DNA of 12,820 bases from DATECU01 sp035286745 (GTDB lineage: Bacteria; Acidobacteriota; Vicinamibacteria; Fen-336). The DNA is taken from NCBI GenBank assembly GCA_035286745.1, contig DATECU010000006.1, positions 1-12,820 on the forward strand, in the 5' to 3' direction. The position numbers and the translations under genes were made by a program. The notes under the pieces were generated by a model. The model had not been told where the DNA came from. It searched no databases and worked only from the letters and a program-made list of their open reading frames with translations. Below, piece by piece: positions 1-5,990 of the stretch (positions within the stretch are counted from its first letter, which is position 1; each line of letters opens with the position of its first letter).

Positions 1-153
1 CCGGCGGGTGCCCTGGCCGCTGTCTTCCTGAACAAGGCGGAGACCGAGCCGGCCCTGGTCGCGGCGGGTCGCCTGGCTTCCCGGCTGATCCCGCCGTATG
101 CCCGAGTGCTGGCGGGCTCGGCCCGGGGCGGATCGCTCCGGGTGTGGGGGTGA
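1..153 (+). CDS. yqeC: Selenium-dependent molybdenum hydroxylase accessory protein YqeC, C-terminal fragment
   Basis: Reading frame 1 is open from the window edge to a TGA at 151-153 and gives the last 50 residues of a protein. The fragment contains a segment (AVFLNKAETEP, residues 7-17) resembling the nucleotide-binding 'lNK' region of YqeC-type P-loop proteins, then an Ala/Arg-rich C-terminus. YqeC proteins are accessory factors of unknown exact chemistry that co-occur with selenium-dependent molybdenum hydroxylases. The call rests mainly on context: the next three genes are a MocA-type cytidylyltransferase, XdhC and YqeB, the usual partners. The stop overlaps the proposed GTG start of the next gene (GTGA, 150-153), so the genes are probably co-transcribed and translationally coupled. 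The 5' end lies outside the window, so domain content cannot be checked. Another P-loop GTPase-like protein is possible. Confidence 0.6.
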   Translation, partial: PAGALAAVFLNKAETEPALVAAGRLASRLIPPYARVLAGSARGGSLRVWG

Positions 154-755
154 CGCACCCGGCTTGGAGTCTGGTCTTGGCAGCGGGCGCCTCACGGCGC
201 ATGGGTCGGCCCAAGTTGCTGCTGCCGCTGCCGGAAGGCGGCACGGTTCTGGCCCGGGCGATCAGGCCTCATCTGGAGGCCGGCCTGTCCCGGGTGCTGG
301 TGGTGTTGGGCTCCGAGGCGGCCGGGGTGGAGGCGGCAGCCGGTCTGCCAAACGATCCGCGGCTTCGGGTGATGGTGAACGAGGACTGGGATGAGGGGAT
401 GGCCTCGTCCCTTCGTCGCGGGATCGAAGCCTGTGCCGAAGCGGAGGCGGTTCTGGTCGCGCTGGGGGACGAGCCAGGCGTGACCGTCAGTCGCCTCTCG
501 ATGCTGCTGGCGGCGTGGTCGCCGGGAACGCCTCTGGTGGTGCCCGTCCACGCCGGCCGGCCGTCTCGGCCGGTGCTGTTCGGCCGCGCGCTGTTTCCTG
601 AGCTTCTGAGCCTCACCGGTGACGAGGGCGGCCGCCAGGTGGTGCGGCGGCACTGGGGCCAGGCGGTTCAGGTCGAGGCTCCGCCGCTCCTCGATCTCGA
701 CACCCCGGCGGACTACCTGGCCCTGCTCGGGGACTCTGATATCCTGCCCCGGTGA
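150..755 (+). CDS. mocA: MocA-like molybdenum cofactor cytidylyltransferase (NTP transferase family)
   Basis: This 201-residue protein is an NTP-transferase-fold enzyme of the MobA/MocA group. The family transfers CMP (or GMP) to molybdopterin in the cytoplasm before the cofactor is inserted into xanthine-dehydrogenase-type enzymes. Near the N-terminus is the nucleotide-binding signature LAAGASRRMGRPKLLLP. The middle has LVALGDEPGV, the metal-binding GD-x-P segment, and the C-terminus has the family-typical LDLDTPADYLAL. The length fits MocA. A GTG at 150 overlaps the upstream stop as GTGA, and the next gene also starts by GTGA overlap, so 150 is preferred; GTG at 144 is in frame and only two codons longer. 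MocA rather than MobA is inferred from the xdhC neighbour, since xanthine-dehydrogenase-family enzymes use the cytosine dinucleotide cofactor. Confidence 0.85.
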   Translation: MTHPAWSLVLAAGASRRMGRPKLLLPLPEGGTVLARAIRPHLEAGLSRVLVVLGSEAAGVEAAAGLPNDPRLRVMVNEDWDEGMASSLRRGIEACAEAEAVLVALGDEPGVTVSRLSMLLAAWSPGTPLVVPVHAGRPSRPVLFGRALFPELLSLTGDEGGRQVVRRHWGQAVQVEAPPLLDLDTPADYLALLGDSDILPR

Positions 756-1585
756 AGGATGTCCTGGCAGCGGCGCTCCGGGCCGAGGAGCAAGGAGACC
801 CGGCCGCCCTGGTCACCGTGATCGCCACCGAGGGCTCCACCCCGCAGAAGGCGGGGGCCAAGATGGTGGTCTATCCCGACGGCCGCATCGTGGGGACCAT
901 AGGCGGGGGCTGCGTGGAGTCGGAGATGGTGCTCCGCGCCCGCCAGACCATCGAGAGCCGCCGAGCCCAACTGGCGTCCTACGACCTCACCCTGGAGCAG
1001 GCGGGAGAGGATGGGCTCATTTGCGGCGGGAGGATGCAGGTGTTCATCGAGCCCCTGGAAGGCACGCCCACCCTCTGCCTGTTTGGCGCGGGTCACGTGG
1101 CTCAGCCGCTGGCCCACATGGCCAAGGCCGCCGGTTTCCGGGTCGAGGTGGCGGACGACCGGATCAAGTTCGCGAACCGCGAGCGCTTCCCGGAGGCCGA
1201 CCTTCTGATCGTGGAGGAGTTCGGGGCCGCCGCCCGACAGATGACGCTTGGGCCTAACTCATATGCCGTGGTGGTGACACGGGGGCACGGGGGCGACACC
1301 GATGCCCTGCAGGCGGTGCTCGGCCGCGGGCTTCGTTATGTGGGGCTCCTGGGCAGCAAGCCCAAGCTGGTCCACATCGCGGCCGCCCTGGAAGAGCGCG
1401 GGCTCTCCGCCGAGCGGCTGTCCGAGATCCGGTGTCCCCTGGGCCTGGAGATTGGCGCCGAGAGCCCGGAGGAGATTGCGATCAGCATCCTGGCGGAGAT
1501 GATCGCGGTCAGGCGGGGAGTGGAGCCGGAGCGGATCGGTCCCATGAAGGTGGAGCTTCCCGGCCGCCTTCGGGCAGGCCGCTGA
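752..1585 (+). CDS. xdhC: XdhC/CoxI-family molybdenum hydroxylase maturation factor
   Basis: This 277-residue protein has the two-domain XdhC layout. The N-terminal XdhC/CoxI domain (about residues 10-100) contains ATEGSTPQKAGAKM, the glycine-rich TIGGGCVESE and the CGGRMQVFIEPL motif. The C-terminal Rossmann domain (about 106-255) contains the dinucleotide-binding-like LFGAGHVAQPLA, then VTRGHGGDTDAL and YVGLLGSKPK. XdhC proteins bind molybdenum cofactor, promote its sulfuration and deliver it to xanthine dehydrogenase or CO-dehydrogenase-like apoenzymes in the cytoplasm. The GTG start at 752 overlaps the mocA stop by four bases, so the cytidylyltransferase and the cofactor chaperone are probably made together. 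The hydroxylase subunits themselves are not in this window and may lie upstream. No odd residues were noticed. Confidence 0.93.
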   Translation: MKDVLAAALRAEEQGDPAALVTVIATEGSTPQKAGAKMVVYPDGRIVGTIGGGCVESEMVLRARQTIESRRAQLASYDLTLEQAGEDGLICGGRMQVFIEPLEGTPTLCLFGAGHVAQPLAHMAKAAGFRVEVADDRIKFANRERFPEADLLIVEEFGAAARQMTLGPNSYAVVVTRGHGGDTDALQAVLGRGLRYVGLLGSKPKLVHIAAALEERGLSAERLSEIRCPLGLEIGAESPEEIAISILAEMIAVRRGVEPERIGPMKVELPGRLRAGR

Positions 1586-1596
1586 GCCACCCCCTG

Positions 1597-2376
1597 GTGG
1601 CGGTGCGGGGCGGAGGCGAGATGGCCTCCGCGGCCGCCCGCCTGCTCTTCCTCGCCGGCTTCAAGGTCTTGGTGCTGGAGCGGGCTCAGCCCTTGGCGGT
1701 TCGCCGCCTGGTGTCCTTCGCGCAGGCGGTCTCGGACGGTGGGGTGGAGGTCGAGGGTGTCACCGGCCGGCGGGCGATGGCGAGCGATCTTGCGCCATGG
1801 CCGGCGGACGTGGTCCCCGTCATCGTGGACCCTGAGGGATCGTCCCTGTCTCGGCTGGGGCCGGGAGCCGTGATCGACGCACGCATGGCCAAACGCAACC
1901 TGGGTAGCGCCCGCTCGGATGCGCCTCTGGTGGTGGGCTTGGGCCCGGGGTTTGTGGCCGGCGACGACGTTCACGCGGTGATCGAAACCCAGCGCGGACC
2001 CAACCTGGGGGCGGTGATCTGGACCGGGTCTGCGCTGGCCGACACCCGCCTACCCGCGCCGGTGCAGGGCGTCGGTGAGGAGCGAGTCCTGCGAGCGCCG
2101 CGAGCCGGGCGCTTCCGCGGCTTGGTTCCGATCGGCGCTCTCGTTAGCCGAGGGGAGGCGGTAGCCGAGGTGGAGGGCGAGCCGGTGCGGGCCGAGGTCG
2201 GCGGGCTGGTTCGCGGGCTGCTGGCCGATGGGGTGGCGGCGGAGGTGGGCCTGAAGATCGGCGACATCGACCCCCGGGGCCCCGCGGTGGACCCAGCCCG
2301 CATCTCCGACAAGGCGCGCGCCGTGGCCGCCGGGGTGCTGGAAGCGGTGGTGGTGGGGCTGGTGGTTCGCAAGTAG
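1597..2376 (+). CDS. yqeB: Selenium-dependent molybdenum hydroxylase system protein, YqeB family
   Basis: This protein of about 259 residues matches the YqeB (EF2563-like) family, which accompanies selenium-dependent molybdenum hydroxylases; its exact reaction is unknown. The N-terminus (VRGGGEMASAAARLLFLAGFKVLVLE) is a Rossmann-like nucleotide-binding start. Further motifs are IDARMAKRN and VVGLGPGFVAGDDVHAVIET near the middle, and a C-terminal part with GLKIGDIDPRG and KARAVAAGVLEAV. The start is uncertain. GTG at 1597 places Met next to the first beta strand. GTG at 1603 and ATG at 1621 are also in frame; the latter would remove the Gly-rich loop and is unlikely. A CTG at 1582 would overlap the xdhC stop as CTGA, matching the coupling pattern of the operon. 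No terminator hairpin follows; the stop runs straight into a short tandem repeat. Confidence 0.85.
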   Translation: MAVRGGGEMASAAARLLFLAGFKVLVLERAQPLAVRRLVSFAQAVSDGGVEVEGVTGRRAMASDLAPWPADVVPVIVDPEGSSLSRLGPGAVIDARMAKRNLGSARSDAPLVVGLGPGFVAGDDVHAVIETQRGPNLGAVIWTGSALADTRLPAPVQGVGEERVLRAPRAGRFRGLVPIGALVSRGEAVAEVEGEPVRAEVGGLVRGLLADGVAAEVGLKIGDIDPRGPAVDPARISDKARAVAAGVLEAVVVGLVVRK

Positions 2377-2421
2377 CGGTCAGAGGAGGGCGGTCAGCGG
2401 ACAGCGGTCAGCTTTCAGCTG
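2376..2421 (+). repeat. Three-copy 14-bp tandem repeat after yqeB
   Basis: GCGGTCAG occurs at 2376, 2390 and 2404, exactly 14 bases apart, so each unit is GCGGTCAG plus six variable bases. A fourth partial unit (GCTG) follows at 2418. The wording (GGTCAGCGG, AGCGGTCAGCTTTCAGCTG) is like the dispersed GGTCAGC-rich spacer repeats I recall from intergenic regions of many environmental genomes; that recollection cannot be tested here. The repeat begins on the last base of the yqeB stop codon. Confidence 0.6.
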
Positions 2422-2503
2422 CGGCAGGGCACGAGGTTGGGGAGGCGCCGGCCAGCAACGAGCGTCAGCGCGGACGGACTCAAGAGCATGAAGGGCGTCG
2501 CGC

Positions 2504-3049
2504 TCATCTCGGCTCTCCGCCTTTGAACCCGATCCGGCGTCGCGGCCCGTCCGGTCGCGTCATCAGTTGCCGGATGGCCTGGATGATCGCTTTGAGCTCC
2601 TGGTCGTGCCCGGCGACGCGTCGCTCGAGATCGGCGAGCTTGGCCACCAGCTCCGCCTGGCTGGCCACCCACTCTCGCAGGCGCAGGAACGCCCGCACAA
2701 CGTAGAGACTCATCTGGACCGCCCGGGAGCTGTTGAGGACGCTGGCGGCCATGAGCGCTCCGTGCTCGGTGAAGACGCGGGGAGGGTACTTGCGGTGCTC
2801 CCCCCTGCCTGCCGGCTCCACGTCTAAGGTCGCAGAATGCGACCTTAGAGCTGCATGCTCCTCGCGTGTCAGGAGGAAGCTGAAATCAGGTGGGAAGCGG
2901 CCGTGATTGCGTCTCACCTGCTCGTTGAGCCGCTTGGTCGGCACGCCGTAGAGCGTCGCCAGGTCCGTGTCCAGGATGACCTTCTGCCCACGCACCACCA
3001 GGATCGCGTGCTGGATGCGCTCCAGGGGGACGGGGTCCTGCTCAGACAT
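2504..3049 (-). CDS. ORF6N-domain protein
   Basis: This 181-residue protein begins SEQDPVPLERIQHAILVVRGQ. It has the ORF6N domain at about residues 8-90, with the typical segments VILDTDLATLYGV, RLNEQVRRN, FPPDFSFLLT, the LRS-x-x-ATL motif, and KYPPRVFTEHGALMAASVL. A helical, probably coiled-coil stretch follows (about 118-165). ORF6N is a small putative DNA-binding domain first described in phage and large-virus proteins, and it is common as a stand-alone accessory gene in bacteria; the bacterial role is not established. The ATG at 3049 was chosen over an in-frame ATG at 3166 because homology starts there and the added residues are low-complexity. It is transcribed against both neighbours, which suggests an inserted accessory gene. 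No integrase or attachment site is visible beside it. Confidence 0.88.
   Translation of the reverse strand: MSEQDPVPLERIQHAILVVRGQKVILDTDLATLYGVPTKRLNEQVRRNHGRFPPDFSFLLTREEHAALRSHSATLDVEPAGRGEHRKYPPRVFTEHGALMAASVLNSSRAVQMSLYVVRAFLRLREWVASQAELVAKLADLERRVAGHDQELKAIIQAIRQLMTRPDGPRRRIGFKGGEPR
2823..2849. repeat. Perfect 12-bp inverted repeat inside the ORF6N gene
   Basis: TCTAAGGTCGCA (2823-2834) and its exact reverse complement TGCGACCTTAGA (2838-2849) are separated by only three bases (GAA). The palindrome lies in the codons for the LRSHSATLD part of the ORF6N domain. It could form a stable hairpin in the mRNA or a cruciform, or be a recognition site. Confidence 0.9.
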
Positions 3050-3352
3050 GGGCGACGCGCTCGTGGGGGATGTCGGCCGGGACTTTGGCCCTGATGCCGA
3101 GGAGTTCGGTGGCCGCGTCTTCCATGCGCCCAAGGGTCTCACGACGCCCCGCCAGAGGGGGTCCAAGAGGCTGCCTTGCTGCCGCGCTCACCCGCAAGCG
3201 TTGGCGACAGCGGGAAAGAGAGAGGCCCGTTCCGTAGCTGAGTGCTGATAGCCGAGAGGTGATTGCTACCCGCTCGCGACACAGGGTGCAGGGTGGTCCG
3301 ACCGCTTGTGAGACCCTCCGCAATCGGCTAATGTTGCGGCCACTACATCTCC
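3050..3352. other. Stretch of about 300 bases without a convincing gene
   Basis: No gene here could be supported on either strand. On the minus strand a reading frame ends with TGA at 3042-3044 and overlaps the ORF6N start by eight bases. From its last ATG (3125) it would encode 27 residues (MEDAATELLGIRAKVPADI...). It could be a small leader peptide coupled to ORF6N or the remnant of an upstream partner gene, but I recognise no family. The right end (3306-3334) holds a possible promoter for the plus-strand operon that follows. Confidence 0.5.
3306..3334 (+). promoter_or_regulatory. Possible sigma70-type promoter of the exported protein/MinD-like operon
   Basis: TTGTGA (3306-3311) and TAATGT (3329-3334) are separated by 17 bases and resemble -35 and -10 boxes. 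They sit about 19 bases before the ATG at 3353, so the predicted leader is only about 12 bases. No Shine-Dalgarno sequence is visible before that ATG. Confidence 0.3.
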
Positions 3353-3937
3353 ATGTGGCCCGGAAACGGCATAGGTCGCAGCCGCCCCCTCCTCGCGCTG
3401 GCCCTGGCGTTGGTCGCTGCCGGCCTGCTTCCGGGCGAGCTGAGCGCAGCCAAGAAGGCCAAGGCCGGGCTGCCCGCGCTGACCCGCGAGTACCGCCACC
3501 CCTCCGGCGCCTTCGCTTTCCGCACGCCCGAGACCTGGGAGGTCAAAGAGACGGGTCCGGAGACGACTGAAGCCTGGGGAGAGGAAATCGGCTTCCGTTT
3601 TGTGTACCGGCCCGGGGAGTCGGGCTTTGACAGCCTCCACGTCACCTGCATGCTGGAGCGACTGGCCCCAGAGACGGAGAGCGAGCCGCAAGTCCGATAC
3701 GAGTACGACTTCGTGAGCGGCCCCATGTTCGACCGCCGGGCTCTGGACTCGGCCTTCTCGGTCCGCTACGACCAGGCCATCCGCGGCCACCGCGACTGGC
3801 GGCAGCGCAACTTGACGGTCGTGGGTGGCGGCCAGTCCCTCTGCGTCATCTCCTACGTGCCGGCGCAGCTGTGGAAACGCTCGCTGGCCGCGCGCGGGTT
3901 GGTGGCCGCGGTGGCGGGGAGCCTGACCCTCAAATGA
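3353..3937 (+). CDS. Exported protein of unknown function
   Basis: This 194-residue protein starts with a clear Sec signal peptide: an n-region with Arg9 and Arg11, a hydrophobic core (LLALALALVAAGLL, 13-26), and a likely signal peptidase I site after SAA at 31-33. The mature part opens with YRHPSGAFAFRTPETWEV. This resembles the start of small periplasmic beta-rich domains of the PsbP/Mog1-like type (a 'dP.g.fsf..P..W.v' pattern), but the match is loose and I do not assign a family. No catalytic motif or further membrane segment is visible. Its stop overlaps the start of the MinD-like gene as ATGA (3934-3937), so the two are probably co-translated. A link to that ATPase is inferred from position only. 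Confidence 0.75.
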   Translation: MWPGNGIGRSRPLLALALALVAAGLLPGELSAAKKAKAGLPALTREYRHPSGAFAFRTPETWEVKETGPETTEAWGEEIGFRFVYRPGESGFDSLHVTCMLERLAPETESEPQVRYEYDFVSGPMFDRRALDSAFSVRYDQAIRGHRDWRQRNLTVVGGGQSLCVISYVPAQLWKRSLAARGLVAAVAGSLTLK

Positions 3938-4878
3938 CAATGGCCGCCCTCCCGGTGACGCGCGTGAAGCGCCACATCTGGTCGATCGGCGGCGGCAAGG
4001 GCGGGATTGGCAAGACGCTGCTCACCGCGGCCTTGGGCTGGCAGCTCGCCCGCATGGGCAAGCGGGTGGTGATGGTGGACGCCGATCTGGGCGGCGCCAA
4101 CCTCCACACCTGCCTGGGCCTGCCCAACCCAACCCTGACCCTGGCCGACTTCATCCGCCGCCGCGTCGAACGAATCGAAGAGGTGGTGGCCGAGACCGGC
4201 ACCCCAGGGTTGCGACTCATCAGCGGGGCCTCCGACTTCCTGGGGGCGGCCAACATCAAGTACCCCCAGAAGGTGCGGGTGCTGAACCGCATACGGTCGC
4301 TGGATGTGGACGTCGTGCTCATGGACCTGGGAGCCGGCATCACCTTCAACATCATCGACTTCTTCCTGATCTCGGACCTGGGGCTGCTGACGGTGGTGCC
4401 CGAGCCGACCTCGATCGAGAACGGCTATCGCTTCATCAAGAGCGCCCTCTACCGGCGCCTGCGGGCCGCCGCCGGCAACGAGTCGGTGCGCGAGCTGGTG
4501 GACGCGGCCCTGGACGCCAAGAACCCACAGGCCATCCGCACCCCTCTCGATCTGTTGCGCGCGGTCGAGGAGCTGGATGGGGGAGAGGCCGAGGTGCTCC
4601 GCCGCGAGATGGCAGCCTTTCATCCTCAGTTCATCGTGAACCAGGTGCGGGAGCCGGGGGACGTGACCATTGGACACCAGTTGGTGACCGCCTGTGAGCG
4701 CCACCTGGGAGTGCGGGCCCATTACGCTGGCTATGTGAACTTCGACGACCGGGTCTGGCAGGCGGTGAGACACCGGAAGTTGTTCATGACCGAGGCGCCC
4801 ACCTGTGCGGCGGCGGAGAGCGTTCGGCGGCTGGCCAAGGGGCTCTTGCAGGGTGAGACCCTCACCCTGCCCTGGTAG
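3934..4878 (+). CDS. MinD/ParA-superfamily ATPase, FlhG-like
   Basis: This 314-residue cytoplasmic P-loop ATPase has a deviant Walker A (GGGKGGIGKT, 19-28) with the signature Lys of the MinD/ParA group, a switch I-like VMVDADLGGANLH (47-59) and a Walker B-like VVLMDLGAG (127-135). The segment VPEPTSIENGYRFIKSALYRR is typical of the FlhG/MinD2-like branch found in deltaproteobacteria and Acidobacteriota. Family members use ATP-driven dimerisation to place structures in the cell (Min system, flagella, other polar machines). No flhF or flagellar gene is nearby, so a flagellar role is not supported. No obvious C-terminal amphipathic membrane-targeting helix like that of MinD is visible; the protein ends LLQGETLTLPW. 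ATG at 3934 is chosen because it overlaps the upstream stop. The next gene begins three bases after its stop and is a likely partner. Confidence 0.88.
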   Translation: MTMAALPVTRVKRHIWSIGGGKGGIGKTLLTAALGWQLARMGKRVVMVDADLGGANLHTCLGLPNPTLTLADFIRRRVERIEEVVAETGTPGLRLISGASDFLGAANIKYPQKVRVLNRIRSLDVDVVLMDLGAGITFNIIDFFLISDLGLLTVVPEPTSIENGYRFIKSALYRRLRAAAGNESVRELVDAALDAKNPQAIRTPLDLLRAVEELDGGEAEVLRREMAAFHPQFIVNQVREPGDVTIGHQLVTACERHLGVRAHYAGYVNFDDRVWQAVRHRKLFMTEAPTCAAAESVRRLAKGLLQGETLTLPW

Positions 4879-4881
4879 GCC

Positions 4882-5562
4882 ATGGAGCTCCGGGGAAGAA
4901 CCTGCTACGAAGTGCTGGGACTGAGCCCCGGCGCCCCCCCCGAGCAGGTGGAGCGCGCCTACCGGTTCTACCGCGACCTCTATCGCGACAACTCGCTCGC
5001 CACCTACTCCCTGCTCAGCCCCCAAGAACTGCTGGGGGCTCGGACCCGGGTCCAGGAGGCCTACGAGGTGCTCGCGGATCCGGCACGTCGCTCTTCCTAC
5101 GACGTGTCCTTGGGCCTCCCGGTGCCGGAGTCGGCGGCGCCCTCACCCCCTGCCGCCGGACCTTTCCCGGCCCTTGTCCCGGAGCCGGCCCCTACGGCCG
5201 TGCCGTCTGAGCTTGCTGCTGCGCCGGAACCAGCAGTAGAGCCCGCCCAGGCGACGGAGCCGATTCCCGCTGTCCGGCCGCCGCTGGCCCCGGTTCCCCC
5301 ACCGGAACCCCCACCGTTGCCCGACCCGGTCACCGGAGCCGCTCTCAAGGCCCACCGAGTGGCCCAAGGGGTGAGCCTGCGCGATATCGCCAACCAGAGC
5401 AAGATCGGCGTGCGCTTCCTGGAGTACCTGGAGGCCGACCGCTTTCACGACCTGCCGGCGCCGGTATACATCCGCGGCTTCCTGCGTGAGTACGCCCGAG
5501 CCTGCGGCCTGGACGCGCAGCACATCGTCGATTCCTATCTCTCGCGCCTGGGGAAGACTTAG
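4882..5562 (+). CDS. J-like domain plus RodZ-type helix-turn-helix fusion protein
   Basis: This 226-residue protein has three parts. Residues about 8-74 look like a J domain: YEVLGLSPGAPPEQVERAYR at the start and VQEAYEVLADPARRSSYD at the end. The HPD motif that stimulates DnaK is missing; the corresponding loop reads YRDNS. Residues about 78-150 are a Pro/Ala/Glu-rich flexible linker. Residues about 153-223 form a RodZ-like HTH_25 domain (LKAHRVAQGVSLRDIANQSKI, then LEYLEADRFHDLPAPVYIRGFLREYARACGL). Unlike RodZ, there is no transmembrane helix or periplasmic part. The RodZ HTH binds MreB rather than DNA, so this domain may mediate protein contacts. The gene starts three bases after the MinD-like ATPase stops, suggesting a two-protein module. 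Chaperone activity is unlikely without HPD. Confidence 0.82.
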   Translation: MELRGRTCYEVLGLSPGAPPEQVERAYRFYRDLYRDNSLATYSLLSPQELLGARTRVQEAYEVLADPARRSSYDVSLGLPVPESAAPSPPAAGPFPALVPEPAPTAVPSELAAAPEPAVEPAQATEPIPAVRPPLAPVPPPEPPPLPDPVTGAALKAHRVAQGVSLRDIANQSKIGVRFLEYLEADRFHDLPAPVYIRGFLREYARACGLDAQHIVDSYLSRLGKT

Positions 5563-5565
5563 CCC

Positions 5566-5595
5566 TCGACAGCAAACGGGACTTCCGGTTATCAT
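5566..5595 (+). promoter_or_regulatory. Probable promoter of the metal-resistance operon
   Basis: TCGACA (5566-5571) and TATCAT (5590-5595) each match the sigma70 consensus at five of six positions and are 18 bases apart. Transcription should begin near 5602, which is at the ATG (5604). No Shine-Dalgarno sequence precedes that ATG, so the mRNA is probably leaderless or nearly so. Confidence 0.5.
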
Positions 5596-5622
5596 CTGAA
5601 CTTATGAGCACGCGTTCAGATG
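5593..5622 (+). promoter_or_regulatory. Putative ArsR/SmtB-family operator overlapping the -10 box and start codon
   Basis: CATCTGAAC (5593-5601) and GTTCAGATG (5614-5622) are perfect 9-bp inverted repeats around a 12-base centre that includes the ATG. The TGAAC/GTTCA half-sites are those recognised by many SmtB/CzrA-type repressors. The spacing is wider than the usual 12-2-12 layout. A tighter imperfect alternative is TGAACTTATGAGCA at 5597-5610. Binding here would block the -10 box and transcription start. Confidence 0.6.
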
Positions 5623-5990
5623 TAGCTGGGCCGCTCTTCGTCGATCCCGACCGGGTGCGGCGGGTGCGGCGCACCCTGGTGGCCGCGGAAGCCGCCCAGG
5701 TCCTGGCCGATACCTTCTCTTTGCTGGGGGATCCCACTCGGACCCGACTGCTCCACGCCCTGGCGGTGGACGAACTGTGCGTGTCGGACCTGGCGGCGCT
5801 GCTCTCGATCGACCCCTCGGCCGCCAGCCACCATCTCCGACTGCTGCGCGATCGCCGCCTGGTGGCGGTGCGCCGTCAGGGCAAGCGGGCCTACTACCGG
5901 TTGCAGGACGAGCACATCCGGACCCTGGTGGACATGGGTCTGTCCCATGCGGCCGAAGACGCCGCCGCTCGGCCACGGCGCCGGCGATGA
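5604..5990 (+). CDS. ArsR/SmtB-family metal-sensing repressor (Zn/Co/Cd type)
   Basis: This 128-residue winged-helix repressor has a long N-terminal arm (1-28), the core LADTFSLLGDPTRTRLLHAL, the ELCVSDLAALL helix (57-67), the recognition helix SAASHHLRLLRDRRLV and the beta-wing RRQGKRAYYRL. Residues D102, H104, H115 and E118 reproduce the spacing of the alpha-5 zinc/cobalt site of SmtB and CzrA (D-x-H-x10-H-x2-E), and with the partner subunit should form two interfacial sites. C59 occupies the place of the alpha-3 Cys, but the second Cys of a CadC-type site is replaced by Ser61. Family members leave DNA when metal binds. The gene starts inside its own presumed operator and overlaps the efflux ATPase start by ATGA, so it probably represses itself and the pump. 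The tail is RPRRRR. Confidence 0.92.
   Translation: MSTRSDVAGPLFVDPDRVRRVRRTLVAAEAAQVLADTFSLLGDPTRTRLLHALAVDELCVSDLAALLSIDPSAASHHLRLLRDRRLVAVRRQGKRAYYRLQDEHIRTLVDMGLSHAAEDAAARPRRRR

Noticed and set aside
2377..3352. Mobile element around the ORF6N gene
   Set aside because: No transposase, integrase, terminal inverted repeats or target duplication could be seen; only strand orientation and repeats hint at insertion.
3853..5025. A 390-codon minus-strand frame opposite the MinD-like gene
   Set aside because: Antisense shadow; the plus-strand protein has intact Walker motifs.
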